NCBI RefSeq assembly: GCF_001046635.1
Contig: NZ_KQ130457.1
Coordinates: forward strand, 5,641 to 69,640
Source: Novosphingobium barchaimii LL02
Lineage (GTDB): Bacteria; Pseudomonadota; Alphaproteobacteria; Sphingomonadales; Sphingomonadaceae
Direction of reading: 5' to 3'
Length of the DNA: 64,000 bases
Under the pieces are notes generated by a model, which saw only the letters and a program-made list of their open reading frames with translations, searched no databases and was not told the origin of the DNA. Made by a program: the position numbers and the translations under genes. Within the stretch, counting starts at the first letter, position 1. Every line of letters begins with the position of its first letter. Positions 32,002 to 41,516 of this stretch are shown here, piece by piece.

Positions 32002-33369
32002 TCAGGCCCACATGCGGGGTTCGCACCCCAGCGCGGGATTGGTCACGAATGCATTTGCCGGGCGCGGCAGGCCGAGGTTTTCGCGCAAAGTATCCCCTTC
32101 GTATTCGTTGCGGAACAGCCCCCGCTTCTGAAGGATGGGGATGACCTGGTCTACGAAATCCTCGAGCACGCCGGGCTGATAATTGGGGGAGAGTGAAAAG
32201 CCGTCTGCGCCGCCCGCACGGAACCAGTTTTCGCACAGGTCCGCGACCTGTTCGGGTGTGCCGGTGTAAGAAAAACTCGCACGTGATACGACGACGCGGC
32301 GGGCGAGCAGGCCGATGGGCAGGTCTTCCTCGCGGGCCATGCGCATGATCGATTGCTGCACCCATTTGCCGCCGTTGGTTTCCGGCAGGTCCGGCAGCCT
32401 GTCGTTGACCGAGAGGTGCGAAAGGTCGACGCCGAGTTGCAGGCTGAGCGTCCGAAGGGCAAGCGCTTCGGGCACGAGGTCCAGCAGTTCCTGATCGGCG
32501 CGGCGGGCTTCCGCCTCGCTGGCCCGAACCATCAGCTGGACGGAGGGAATGATCTTCACATGGTCGGGATTACGGCCGAACGCGGCGGCCCGGGCACGCA
32601 TGTCGTCGCGGAATTCCTTCGCCACCTCCAGCGAGTTGGCGGCAGTGAAGATCATGTCGGCGGTGCGGGCGGCAAGGGCGCGCCCCGGCCCCGATCCGCC
32701 TGCCTGAACGATGATCGGATGACCCTGCGGCGGCCGCGCCACGTTGAGCGGGCCCGCGACGGTGAAATGCTCGCCCCGGTGGTCGAGTTCGTGGACCTTG
32801 GCGGGATCGAAATAGCGCGCCGCCTCGCGGTCGCGCAGGATCGCCCCGTCTTCCCAGCTATCCCACAGGTTCTTGCAAACGTCGACGAATTCTTCTGCCC
32901 GGGCATAGCGTGCATCGTGGTCCATATTGAGGTCGCGCCCGAAATTGCGCGCCTCTCCATCGCTGGCCGAGGTGACGACATTCCAGCCCGCGCGGCCCTT
33001 TGAGATATGGTCCAGCGAGGCATAGCGGCGGGCGATCGCGTAAGGCTCGTTATAGGTGGTGGAAGCCGTGGCGATCAGGCCGATGTGTTTGGTTACTACC
33101 GCCAGCGCGGCAAGCAGCGTCGTTGGCTCCAGCTTGCCGGCATAGTCGGTCGCAGCGAAGGCATCCTTTCCCGAGATATGCGGGAAGCCTTGGGAATCGC
33201 CCGAGAAATAGCAGTGCATCTTTCCGCGTTCAGCGGTCTGGGCAAGGTGGGCGAAGTGCGCGAAGTCGTGCTGGTCGACGGCCGGCCCGCCGGGCCAGCG
33301 CCACCCGCCGGGATGTGCGCCGCTGTTATGGATGAAGGTGGCGAGGATCATCTGGTCGGGGGCGGGCAT
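32002..33369 (-). CDS. LLM-class flavin-dependent monooxygenase (NtaA/SnaA/DszA type)
   Basis: A 455-residue FMNH2-dependent monooxygenase, TIM-barrel fold. Family landmarks are FAHLAQTAERGKMHCYFSG, GLIATASTTYNEPYAIARRY, the hallmark ASLDHISKGRAGWNVVTS, RYARAEEFVDVCKNLWDSW, GHPIIVQAGGSGPG and the C-terminal VIPILQKRGLFRNEYEG. Members oxidise chelators (nitrilotriacetate, EDTA), sulfur compounds or N-containing ring compounds with a separate flavin reductase, which is not encoded in this window. The ATG at 33369 has CGGAG upstream; a GTG eight codons earlier, overlapping the MFS stop, is an alternative. It is paralogous to the enzyme at 38864. Third gene of a leftward operon. Confidence 0.9.
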   Translation of the reverse strand: MPAPDQMILATFIHNSGAHPGGWRWPGGPAVDQHDFAHFAHLAQTAERGKMHCYFSGDSQGFPHISGKDAFAATDYAGKLEPTTLLAALAVVTKHIGLIATASTTYNEPYAIARRYASLDHISKGRAGWNVVTSASDGEARNFGRDLNMDHDARYARAEEFVDVCKNLWDSWEDGAILRDREAARYFDPAKVHELDHRGEHFTVAGPLNVARPPQGHPIIVQAGGSGPGRALAARTADMIFTAANSLEVAKEFRDDMRARAAAFGRNPDHVKIIPSVQLMVRASEAEARRADQELLDLVPEALALRTLSLQLGVDLSHLSVNDRLPDLPETNGGKWVQQSIMRMAREEDLPIGLLARRVVVSRASFSYTGTPEQVADLCENWFRAGGADGFSLSPNYQPGVLEDFVDQVIPILQKRGLFRNEYEGDTLRENLGLPRPANAFVTNPALGCEPRMWA

Positions 33370-33389
33370 GGCAATGGCTCCGGAAGAAA

Positions 33390-34715
33390 TCACAGGTGGC
33401 TGGCGGCGATGACGCGGGCCAGTTCGTTGTCCGCCCCGGCGGTGCGGTAGGCACGCGCGGCAGCCGCGAAACAGGCCGCCGCCAGCACGAGGCAGGGCAG
33501 GACGACGCAGACGAAGGAATCCGCAATGCGCGAGGGGTCGCCCAGTACCTTCTCCGAGACGAAGGCAATGGCGAAAGGCCCGCCCGCGCCTGCCGGCAAA
33601 GCTGCGACGACGCTGAGGAAGGCATAGGAAAAGCCGCGCATGTCGTTGGGGACGATTTCCTGCACGGTCGCATTCATGGCGACGTTGAGCATCGGCGTGG
33701 TCAGGCTGATCGTAGCCAGTGCGGCGATGGCGAGGCCAACTCCCGGTGCATAGCCAGCGAAGGCGGTGGGCAGCGCGATCAGCGGCAGCATGGCCATCAG
33801 GCCGATCCGCCCGGATTTACGGCTGTCGGCAGCAAAACCGCCGAGAACGTAGCCCGATATGCCGGCGATCAGCATGCCCAGGCCCAGCAGGTTGGCGATC
33901 TGGGGAAGGGTCAGGCCATAAGTACGCATCAGCAGCGGCGCAGTCCACGACGTGACACCCACGAACGCGAGATAATAGAGGCAGAAACCGCCGAATAGCG
34001 GGATGACGAGCCGGCGCTGGCGCACCAGGTAGGCCAGCTTCTCGCCGACCCGCGCAGGTGCCTTGCGCTGCGGGGAAAGCCCACGGCGCGCCGGCTCGCG
34101 AATGGTGAGGAAGGCCAGGCCGACGATCGGACCGAAGACGCCGCACATCAGGAAAGCGCTGCGCCAGGGGATTACAAGGCCATAGCCGGGCAGGGAGATG
34201 TGCAGGTTCGCTGCCAGGATCGCTCCGGGGATCACCGATGACAATGCCGTGCCGATGGTCGCACCGATCAGGTACGCACTGAGCGCACGGCCGCGCCGGT
34301 CCGGCGGAAACATGTCGGCGATCAAGGACATCGCGGCAGGCGCCACCGCCGCTTCGCCGAGGCCGACGAGAGCGCGGAACACGAAGAATGTCGCGAAGTT
34401 GGGCGCCAAGCCGCCAAGCGCCGTCGACAGGCTCCATACGATGATGGCGCCGCCCAGCACGCGCTTGCGCACATGCCGGTCGACCAGTGAGCCGAGCCAC
34501 AGACCGCATACACCGCTCAGAAGTGAGTAGGCGAGGCCCATGAGCAGGCCCATCTGGATGTCGTCGATGCCAAGATCGCCCTTGATTGGCTCTGCCAGCA
34601 CCCCGACGATGGCCTTGTCTACGCTGTAGAAGATGGCGGCAAGGAACAGCAGGAGCATGGGCCAGAGCGTCTGGCGCACGGGCGGGAAGGGGAGGGCGGC
34701 GGGCTCAGTCGACAC
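33390..34715 (-). CDS. MFS transporter
   Basis: An inner-membrane transporter of 441 residues, about 12 segments. It shows LLFLAAIFYSVDKAIVGVLA, the loop 2-3 motif GLWLGSLVDRHVRKRVLGG, FFVFRALVGLGEAAVAPAAM and MFPPDRRGRALSAYLIG. It resembles the transporter at 27880, so the island carries two related carriers. Its start lies 11 bases inside the upstream M24 gene and its stop is about 20 bases before the LLM start, so it is the middle of a tight leftward operon. I infer uptake of the compound handled by its operon partners. Confidence 0.88.
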   Translation of the reverse strand: MSTEPAALPFPPVRQTLWPMLLLFLAAIFYSVDKAIVGVLAEPIKGDLGIDDIQMGLLMGLAYSLLSGVCGLWLGSLVDRHVRKRVLGGAIIVWSLSTALGGLAPNFATFFVFRALVGLGEAAVAPAAMSLIADMFPPDRRGRALSAYLIGATIGTALSSVIPGAILAANLHISLPGYGLVIPWRSAFLMCGVFGPIVGLAFLTIREPARRGLSPQRKAPARVGEKLAYLVRQRRLVIPLFGGFCLYYLAFVGVTSWTAPLLMRTYGLTLPQIANLLGLGMLIAGISGYVLGGFAADSRKSGRIGLMAMLPLIALPTAFAGYAPGVGLAIAALATISLTTPMLNVAMNATVQEIVPNDMRGFSYAFLSVVAALPAGAGGPFAIAFVSEKVLGDPSRIADSFVCVVLPCLVLAAACFAAAARAYRTAGADNELARVIAASHL

Positions 34716-35901
34716 GGACGGTACGCCCGTCGATGCAGGCCATCAGGCGGCCGTCGGCGTCGTTGAGGATTTCGGCCGTGTCGCCGTCGAGATAAATGAT
34801 GTCCTCGAAGTGAAACTTGCCGATCTCCGGCCCGATCCAGGGCAGATCGCAGCTCAGAACCATGCGGTCGACCAGTTCGAAGGTATGCATGCCGCCGCCG
34901 GGATGGGGATGGTCGGTATGTTCAAGCCCGACCGAATGCAGGCCGCAGGCGCGGAACTCCGGGTTGCCATGCGCCTGGATCGAGGCGACGACGGCTTTCT
35001 CCACGTCGGTCGACAGCGCGCCTGCACGAAAATGCGAAAGCGATGCCTGCCAGCCCAGACGGGTGGCATTGTAACGCTTGAGCTGTTCGGGCGAAGGTTC
35101 GCCGATCACGGCGGTGCGGCCGATGTCGCTGGTGTAGTGCGCGAACTCTGCGGTGGCGTCGAACGTCACCATGTCGCCCTGCTGCAGCTTCGCATTCTTG
35201 GGCAGGCGCCCGAAACCGGGGCGGTAGGGGGTGATCAAGAGAAACACCGGACGTCCGCCAGCCAGAGCAGCGGCGGACCAGAATACCCGTTCGGCCTCGG
35301 CGCAGGTGGCGCCGGCGGCCAGTGCCTCGGCTGAAAGCTGGAGCGACAGTTCGGTCTTGCGGGCGGCGGTGCGCATGTTGGCCATCTCGGCCGGGGTCTT
35401 GACCATGCGAATGTCGCGCAGGAGATCGCGTGCGGGAACCACCTCTATCGTATCGCCCAGCAGAGCGCTGACGTCGAGGCCGAGGCCCCGGTCTTCGAAG
35501 GCGACGCGGGCCCTGTCAAGGCCGAGTTCGCGCAAGTACTGGGCGACCGCTTCCTGATGGTTCTGGGGCAGGCCCTCGGCGGTGAGCGCGCCCTGTACCC
35601 CGCCGGCACCGATGCCGGGCTTGCGGGCATAGCCGCGCACCGCCATCCACGTTCCCTGACCCTGCTGCGGCTGGCCCATGTCGACCTCGACGGTCAACAC
35701 CGCCGCATCGAGCGCATGGTCGCGCGGCAGGATGGCCATCGCAAGGTCGCCGAAGCCCCAACTGGCGTCGGTGGCCCAACTGGACAGGTAATAGGTGTTG
35801 ATTGGTGTCGAGGCGACGACGACGGCGATGTCATCGCGGTCCATCAGGGCGTCGGCGCGGTCTCGGTTGAGGAGCATGTTTTCTTGTCCGATCGGGGGCA
35901 T
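34705..35901 (-). CDS. M24-fold metallohydrolase (Xaa-Pro peptidase/creatinase-like)
   Basis: A 398-residue two-domain pita-bread protein: creatinase-type N-domain (about 10-150, PINTYYLSSWATDASW), then the M24 catalytic domain. Metal ligands visible: D and D in VTFDATAEFAHYTSDIGRT, His in LHSVGLEHTDHP and the final Glu in FHFEDIIYL. The penultimate ligand, usually Glu, is Asp (VLSCDLPW). Its paralogue at 40293 shares this change (VSVDCPVL). Family members cleave X-Pro peptides or C-N bonds in creatine and ectoine; the substrate here is unknown. ATG at 35901, or eight codons later. First gene of the leftward operon, 152 bases after the TonB receptor gene. Confidence 0.87.
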   Translation of the reverse strand: MPPIGQENMLLNRDRADALMDRDDIAVVVASTPINTYYLSSWATDASWGFGDLAMAILPRDHALDAAVLTVEVDMGQPQQGQGTWMAVRGYARKPGIGAGGVQGALTAEGLPQNHQEAVAQYLRELGLDRARVAFEDRGLGLDVSALLGDTIEVVPARDLLRDIRMVKTPAEMANMRTAARKTELSLQLSAEALAAGATCAEAERVFWSAAALAGGRPVFLLITPYRPGFGRLPKNAKLQQGDMVTFDATAEFAHYTSDIGRTAVIGEPSPEQLKRYNATRLGWQASLSHFRAGALSTDVEKAVVASIQAHGNPEFRACGLHSVGLEHTDHPHPGGGMHTFELVDRMVLSCDLPWIGPEIGKFHFEDIIYLDGDTAEILNDADGRLMACIDGRTVRVD

Positions 35902-36010
35902 CAGGCGGCAGAAGCAAAGCGGCGGCTAGATATAAGGCCTGGAGGCAGCGTGGCTGTGGGCGCCGCCGCGTGCCCCGTGCCCCGTGCGCCCTGCGGCAAG
36001 TTCCAAGGTT

Positions 36011-36044
36011 GCGCGCGGTGGGGACGAGAGCCTCCACCGCGCGC
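36011..36044 (-). terminator. Strong hairpin after TonB receptor
   Basis: GCGCGCGGTGG and CCACCGCGCGC form a perfect 11-base stem with a 12-base loop just beyond the receptor stop. No T-run follows, so it may act as a Rho-assisted terminator or an mRNA-stabilising structure. The gap to 35902 contains little else apart from a short GTGCCCC tandem repeat near 35970. Confidence 0.5.
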
Positions 36045-36053
36045 CGGTGCTCA

Positions 36054-38531
36054 TCAGAACTTCACGGTCGACCGCACGCCGAACGTGCGCAGGTCGCGCA
36101 GTGCCACCGCAACGCCGGAGAACGGCGAGAGGTAGGAGTTGGTGCGCTCCAGCAAGGTGAAGTCGATCGCTGCCGGGTAGGCCTTGTTGTTGAACAGGTT
36201 GGTTACGAACCCTTCGAAAGTGAAGCGGTCGTTTCCAAAGCCTGCGCGCAAGTTCACTTGCGTCATGTCCGGCGTCTTGGTCAGGTTGGAGGCGTTGGTG
36301 TAGACCCCCGACTTGTACGTGAAGTCGGCACGGCCGAAGACTTCCATGTCACCGCGCAGCGGCACCGTGTAGTTGGCCGAAACCGAACCCGAATAGCGTG
36401 ACGCCAGCGGATTGTGATTGCCGGTAAAGTCGGTGATGCCGGTGAGGGCAGTCACTGTCGGCGCGCTGAGCCTGCGGATGTCGCTTTCGTTGTAGGAGCC
36501 ATTGGCCGAAAGCGTCAGGCGGTCGGTGGCCGCGAAAGAGAAGTCGCCTTCAAGGCCGTACATCTTGACCTTGCCGGTGTTGAGCTGGGCCTGGATGTTG
36601 TAGACCACGCTGGTTGCCGGATCGACCAGAGTTATGACGTTCGCGTTGAGCTGGTCGTTCCAGATGCCGTAGTATGCGGCAACGGCGTAGCGCAGGCGAT
36701 TATTGAATGCGCGGCCCTTCGCCCCGATCTCGAAGTTGTCGAGCTTTTCCGGCTCCACCGCGATGCGCAGACCTGCATCGGCGGCCAGAACCTGCGCCGC
36801 TGGACTGAGGTTCGAAAGGAATACGGTGTTGAAAGCCGCCGGATTAACGCCCTTCGAATAGGATGCGTAGACCATCGTATCCGGCGTGATCTGGTAGTTC
36901 ACGATTACGCGCGGAGTGAAGTTCTTGTAGGTTTGCTGGGCGAGAACCGAGCCTTCCTCGTAGAAGCCGGGCGTTGCAAAGGCGGCCGAGGCGATCGTTT
37001 GTCCACCCGGACGCGCATAGGCGTACATCTTGTCGATCTGGTAGCGACCGTCGACGTTGATGCTGATATCCGGCGTGATCTTGTAGCCCAGACCGAAGAA
37101 CGCGCCGAAGGTGCGATTGCGGGTCTTGCCCGAAACGACGCTGAACTGGCTGGTACCCAGCGCGCCGTTGTTGCCGCCGCCGCCGCCCTGGAATGTCGCG
37201 TTCAGGTAGCTCCCGCCCAGGGTTGCAGTGAACGGGCCGCCATCGTCATAGCTGGCGCGCAGTTCCTGTGAGAAGTCCTTGCTGATCGCCTCGACAAGGT
37301 AGGGGTAGTCGAAGTAGCTCGGCGCTCCGGGAGCGGTGCCAACGGCGTTATTAGAGTTCGGCGCCGTGGTGTTGTAGTAAAGGTCGAGGTCCGAAAGCTG
37401 GCTGCGGCGCTCGTTGTTGTAGCCGGTGAGCGAGGACAACGTCACGCCGCTGCCGATTTCCCAATCGACATTGAAGTGCAGGTGGTAAAAGCGGCTGCGC
37501 AGGCCATAACCCTGTACGCCGTCTTCGGGATCGATAAGGCGTCCGCGCGGATTGGCGAGGAAGTCCTGAATGAAGGGCGTGTTGACCGTGTTCATCGACG
37601 GCGCTCCGGCGGGCAGGCCGGGCAAGGTTCCGCAGAAATAGCGGTTATTGCCGAAAGCGCAGTTCGAAGAATCCGGAACGATTACCGCACCGTTCGAGGG
37701 ATTTGTGACAGCGTGTGCCGCGAGCAGACCGGTAGCATTCGGACCATCGTTGTTCTTCGAAATCATCGCGAAGGCCTTGGCCTTCAGGTTCGAAGCAGGC
37801 GTGAACGTCATTGCCAGTGTTGCGGCGCGGGTGCGCTGGTCGCCCAAGGTCTGTCCGGGGACACCCTGGTTCTTCCAGGAGCCGCTCTTGGCTGTCTCCT
37901 GCACGGTAGCGCGGAAGCCGACGAGGCCTTCGATCAGCGGTGCGCCGATGGATGCCTGGACGTCATGGTTGTCGCGCGTGCCTATCATGCCCGAGAAGCT
38001 GGCTTCAAGCTGGTCCGGGGTGGCCTTGGTCACGACGTTGACCGCACCGGCAAAGGTCTGGCGGCCGAAATAGGCGCTCTGCGGACCCTTTAGGACTTCG
38101 ATACGCTCGGGATCGGAAATCGTCTGGATCGCGGTGGCGGTGGAAACCGGGACGCCGTCGATGAACATCGACGCGGTCTGGACCGATGCGCTTGAAGGGG
38201 TGAAGCCGCGAATGATGACCTGCTGAAACGAACGATCGTTGCGGCCTGACGAACTTGATACGATCTTCATGCTTGGGGTGAAGGAGGCAAGGTCGGTGAT
38301 CGACTGTACGCCGCGCTTCTGCATGTCCTGGCCGGAGAGGGCAGTGACCGAGATCGGTGTCTTGAGGATGTCCTCGCCGCGCTTGCGGGCGGTCACGACG
38401 ATATCACCCGGTGCACTGGCGGCTGAACTGGTGCTCTGTTCCTGAGCATATGCCGCCGAAGACAGTCCAGTTATCGCGAACGATGCACAAGACATTAGAA
38501 GGGCGCCGCGACGCGCCGAAATGTTGGTCAT
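36054..38531 (-). CDS. TonB-dependent outer-membrane receptor
   Basis: An outer-membrane gated channel of 825 residues from the ATG at 38531; a longer start would put ten residues before the signal peptide. The signal peptide ends near SSAAYAQEQ. DIVVTARKRGEDILKTP then opens the plug domain (QSITDLASFTPSM, VIIRGFTPSSASVQTASMFI, RIEVLKGPQSAYFGRQTFAG), and the barrel ends LRTFGVRSTVKF with terminal Phe. The GPQSAYFGR plug motif is that of sphingomonad receptors for organic substrates rather than classic siderophore receptors. It is followed on the same strand by the M24-MFS-LLM-hydrolase operon and is divergent from the second LLM gene, so it likely imports their substrate. Confidence 0.92.
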   Translation of the reverse strand: MTNISARRGALLMSCASFAITGLSSAAYAQEQSTSSAASAPGDIVVTARKRGEDILKTPISVTALSGQDMQKRGVQSITDLASFTPSMKIVSSSSGRNDRSFQQVIIRGFTPSSASVQTASMFIDGVPVSTATAIQTISDPERIEVLKGPQSAYFGRQTFAGAVNVVTKATPDQLEASFSGMIGTRDNHDVQASIGAPLIEGLVGFRATVQETAKSGSWKNQGVPGQTLGDQRTRAATLAMTFTPASNLKAKAFAMISKNNDGPNATGLLAAHAVTNPSNGAVIVPDSSNCAFGNNRYFCGTLPGLPAGAPSMNTVNTPFIQDFLANPRGRLIDPEDGVQGYGLRSRFYHLHFNVDWEIGSGVTLSSLTGYNNERRSQLSDLDLYYNTTAPNSNNAVGTAPGAPSYFDYPYLVEAISKDFSQELRASYDDGGPFTATLGGSYLNATFQGGGGGNNGALGTSQFSVVSGKTRNRTFGAFFGLGYKITPDISINVDGRYQIDKMYAYARPGGQTIASAAFATPGFYEEGSVLAQQTYKNFTPRVIVNYQITPDTMVYASYSKGVNPAAFNTVFLSNLSPAAQVLAADAGLRIAVEPEKLDNFEIGAKGRAFNNRLRYAVAAYYGIWNDQLNANVITLVDPATSVVYNIQAQLNTGKVKMYGLEGDFSFAATDRLTLSANGSYNESDIRRLSAPTVTALTGITDFTGNHNPLASRYSGSVSANYTVPLRGDMEVFGRADFTYKSGVYTNASNLTKTPDMTQVNLRAGFGNDRFTFEGFVTNLFNNKAYPAAIDFTLLERTNSYLSPFSGVAVALRDLRTFGVRSTVKF

Positions 38532-38863
38532 TATTGCTTCCCCATTTCGATCCCTGACCATTAATTTGGTCTGAGTGTGAGATCGTTCTTCCTGCGATAA
38601 TTCGTGTTTTATTTTTTTGAGAATTTTTATTTTTCGAAGCGTAGTGTCATCAATTCGCCGTTCGATGGTTGCACCGTATCATCGGTTTTCTCCGCTTCGG
38701 AAATCAGAAGCCCTTATCACCCCCAATAATTCCTGATTGGCGCATGCCGCGCAGCCGTGCTGCTTGGGAAGACTGTGCGGGTAGCACCGGGACAGCCCGG
38801 CCTTTCACCCCCGACCACGTTGACCGACTATAATCATTCCTAAGCGAGGCGCGACACGACGTC
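38532..38863. promoter_or_regulatory. Divergent promoter region, TonB receptor / LLM gene
   Basis: A 332-base AT-rich gap that must hold promoters for both directions. The A+T-rich block at 38600-38640 suits the receptor promoter. TATAAT at 38829-38834, 30 bases before the LLM ATG, is a possible -10 box, but no good -35 element lies 17 bases upstream. No clear operator was seen. Confidence 0.4.
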
Positions 38864-40216
38864 ATGAAATTGCTTGCTTTTCTCATGCAGACCGGCGGTC
38901 ACATCGCAGGCTGGCGTCACGCGCGTGCTGCCGACAACGCCCTTTGTGATGCCGAGTATTTTCAGGCTCTTGGCCGTACTGCGGAGAAAGGCCTGTTCGA
39001 CGGCGTCTTTCTTGCCGACTATGTCGGGTATCACCCGGTCAAGGGCGCGGCGGTGTTTGCCGGTCTGGAAACCCCGAAACTCGACCCGTTGGTGGTGTTG
39101 GCAACGATCGCCGCGGCAACCCGCAACATAGGCCTGATTGGCACTGCCTCGACCACGTACAGCCATCCTTATGACGTGGCGCGTCGCTTCGCCTCACTCG
39201 ACCATGTGAGCGGCGGGCGCGCAGGCTGGAACATCGTTACCTCCACAATGGAAAACGAGGCACACAACTACGGCTTCGAGGCCCACCTTGCCCATGCCGA
39301 CCGCTATGCCCGCGCGGATGAATTCGTGGCGGTTGCGCGCAAGCTCTGGGATAGCTGGCAGGCCGGTGCCGTCGTTGCCGACAAGGTGAGCGGCGCCTAT
39401 ACCGATCCGGCCCGCATCAGCGCTGTGGATCATCAAGGCGAGCACTTTCGCGTCGCTGGGCCACTGACGGTCCCGCGCACGCCGCAGGGGCATCCGGTGC
39501 TGGTCCAGGCCGGGGCTTCGGCCACCGGCCAGCAGTTCGCGGCGGCCAATGCGGAGGTGATCTTCACGTCGCACCCGACGATCTTCACGGCCCAGGCCTT
39601 CCGCGCAGACATGCACACGCAACTGGCGCAATTCTCGCGTAGTCCCGAAAGCCTCAAGATCATGCCCGCGGTGACTCCGGTGATCGGACGTACCCGTTCC
39701 GAAGCGGAAGATCTGAAGCGTGAACTGGACGACCTGATTCCCGCGCGAATCGCGATCTCGAAGCTGGAGGGCTTGCTCGGCAATGTGGACCTGTCGGGGG
39801 CCGATCCTGATGGGCCGCTGCCCGCCTTGCCTGCCGAAGCGCTGGCGGGCGAGAACTCGACCCGGGACCGCGTTCTCGAACTTTCGGAGCGCGAGATGCT
39901 GCCTATCGCGGAACTGGCGCGTCGTGTCGCAGCGGGGCGTACCGGACACACGATCGTCGGAACTGCCGAAGATATCGCTGAAACTCTCATCGAATGGGAG
40001 AACTGCGGCGCGGCGGACGGGTTCGTGATTTCCGCCCCGTTCTTACCCGGTGGTCTGGAGGACTTCGTCGATATGGTTGTGCCCATTCTGCAGGAACGTG
40101 GACATTTTCGGCGCGAGTATGAAGGTACTACGCTGCGCGAGAACCTGGGGCTTGCGGTGCCGCCCAACGGTTTCGATGCTGATCCCACATCGCGCCGACG
40201 CCCAGAAATCTGGTGA
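38864..40216 (+). CDS. LLM-class flavin-dependent monooxygenase, second copy
   Basis: A 450-residue paralogue of the enzyme at 32002 with the same landmarks: FQALGRTAEKGLFDGVFLAD, GLIGTASTTYSHPYDVARRF, ASLDHVSGGRAGWNIVTS, RYARADEFVAVARKLWDSW, GHPVLVQAGASATGQQF and VVPILQERGHFRREYEG. It is FMNH2-dependent by family; no reductase gene is nearby. Differences in the active-site loops (HPTIFTAQAF against NSLEVAKEF) suggest another substrate or step. Its neighbours repeat the module seen on the other side: an M24 protein follows 76 bases downstream and a TonB receptor lies upstream. Confidence 0.9.
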   Translation: MKLLAFLMQTGGHIAGWRHARAADNALCDAEYFQALGRTAEKGLFDGVFLADYVGYHPVKGAAVFAGLETPKLDPLVVLATIAAATRNIGLIGTASTTYSHPYDVARRFASLDHVSGGRAGWNIVTSTMENEAHNYGFEAHLAHADRYARADEFVAVARKLWDSWQAGAVVADKVSGAYTDPARISAVDHQGEHFRVAGPLTVPRTPQGHPVLVQAGASATGQQFAAANAEVIFTSHPTIFTAQAFRADMHTQLAQFSRSPESLKIMPAVTPVIGRTRSEAEDLKRELDDLIPARIAISKLEGLLGNVDLSGADPDGPLPALPAEALAGENSTRDRVLELSEREMLPIAELARRVAAGRTGHTIVGTAEDIAETLIEWENCGAADGFVISAPFLPGGLEDFVDMVVPILQERGHFRREYEGTTLRENLGLAVPPNGFDADPTSRRRPEIW

Positions 40217-40292
40217 ACCCGGCTCCTTACGAGTACGGCCCTTCCCAACGAAAAGCCGTCAATTCTCACCTGAACGAAATACGGATTTTTCC

Positions 40293-41516
40293 ATGAACAC
40301 GCTTGCTCCCTTGATGAACCGCAGCGAGGCAGAGCGGGTGCTCGGTGCCTGCGGAGTGTCCGCGCTGGTTCTGTCCGATCCCGTGAACATCTATCATGCG
40401 ACTGGTTTCTGGCCGCAGATGGTAACTATGGGTCAGTCTGGCGCAGCATTTGCCGTGGTTCCGGCGGCGATTGGCGAGCCGGTCGTCCTCATTACCAGCC
40501 AGTTCATTCACTATCTTCATGATGTGGATGACGTGCCTCGCGAAGATCCTGTTCGCATCCTGCTTTACACGGCGCCTGACGGGCTTGAGGGCGCCGCTCC
40601 GCCAATCTTCCTGGGTGAAGCGCTCGGCGGAAGACCCGATCCGATGGATGCTGTCAGCCGCACGTCGACGTTAAGTGTTCTGTCTCGCCGCCCTGCCTAT
40701 CCGACCGCTGCTACCGCGCTAAAAGCTGCCGCGGATCCCTTTGCCGGGAACATTGCCGTCGACACGCTTAATGCGGCAGCCGCGCTCGGACTTGATGGCC
40801 AGTTACGGCCCGCCGAGCCGCTGCTGCGCCAGATCAGGATGATCAAGTCCCCGGCCGAGATCGCCCTGATGCGCCGCGCCGCGTCCAACAACGCCGACGC
40901 AGCGAAAGAGGCAATCCTTTCGATGCGCGCGGGCAAGACCTATGAGGACCTGCGCCTTGCGTTCTTCGAGGGTACCGGGCGCCGGGGCGGTATCCCGCTT
41001 TTTATGTCGACGGACAGCATGGCGATGCGCCGTAGGGACGGCATCCTGCACGAAGGGCGCAGTTTCCAGATCGATGCGGTCAGCAGCTATGCCGGATATC
41101 ACGGTGACTTCGGGCGAACCGTCTTCGTCGGCGAGCCGGACCCCATCATCATCCGCATGGTCGAGGCGGCGACATGCGCCAACGAGGCGATATCGCGGGC
41201 CCTTCGGCCGGGACTGCGGTATTCGGATGTCCGCCATATCGGCCATGAAGCCGTGAAGCAGGCGGGCTATGATGTGGCAACCGCCTGCGGCACGCATAGC
41301 GTAGGCTTGTACCATACGGACGAGGCGTTCCAGGCGGGAAGTCTCAACTTCGCAAAGGACGATCATGTCATCCGCAAGGATATGGTTGTCAGCGTGGATT
41401 GCCCGGTGCTCCACCTCGATGCGAGCGGGAACGTCCATTTGGAGGATTTATGGCTGATTACGGAAGATGGCTGCGAACCCCTCAATGAACGGGGCGAGGC
41501 CTTTTTTCAGATATAA
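40293..41516 (+). CDS. M24-fold metallohydrolase, second copy
   Basis: A 407-residue pita-bread protein with an N-terminal creatinase-like domain (SDPVNIYHATGFWPQMVTMG) and an M24 domain. Metal ligands: FQIDAVSSYAGYHGDFGRT (two Asp), THSVGLYHTDEA (His), NVHLEDLWL (Glu). As in the paralogue at 34705 the expected penultimate Glu is Asp (VVSVDCPVL). Substrate unknown; the repeated LLM plus M24 pairing implies that one oxidises and the other cleaves the same class of compound, an inference. The start ATG follows the LLM stop by 76 bases. Confidence 0.87.
   Translation: MNTLAPLMNRSEAERVLGACGVSALVLSDPVNIYHATGFWPQMVTMGQSGAAFAVVPAAIGEPVVLITSQFIHYLHDVDDVPREDPVRILLYTAPDGLEGAAPPIFLGEALGGRPDPMDAVSRTSTLSVLSRRPAYPTAATALKAAADPFAGNIAVDTLNAAAALGLDGQLRPAEPLLRQIRMIKSPAEIALMRRAASNNADAAKEAILSMRAGKTYEDLRLAFFEGTGRRGGIPLFMSTDSMAMRRRDGILHEGRSFQIDAVSSYAGYHGDFGRTVFVGEPDPIIIRMVEAATCANEAISRALRPGLRYSDVRHIGHEAVKQAGYDVATACGTHSVGLYHTDEAFQAGSLNFAKDDHVIRKDMVVSVDCPVLHLDASGNVHLEDLWLITEDGCEPLNERGEAFFQI

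Noticed and set aside
38817-38834. TTGACC followed by TATAAT as a sigma-70 promoter
   Set aside because: The two hexamers are only three bases apart, far from the required 16-18, so at most the TATAAT could be a -10 element.
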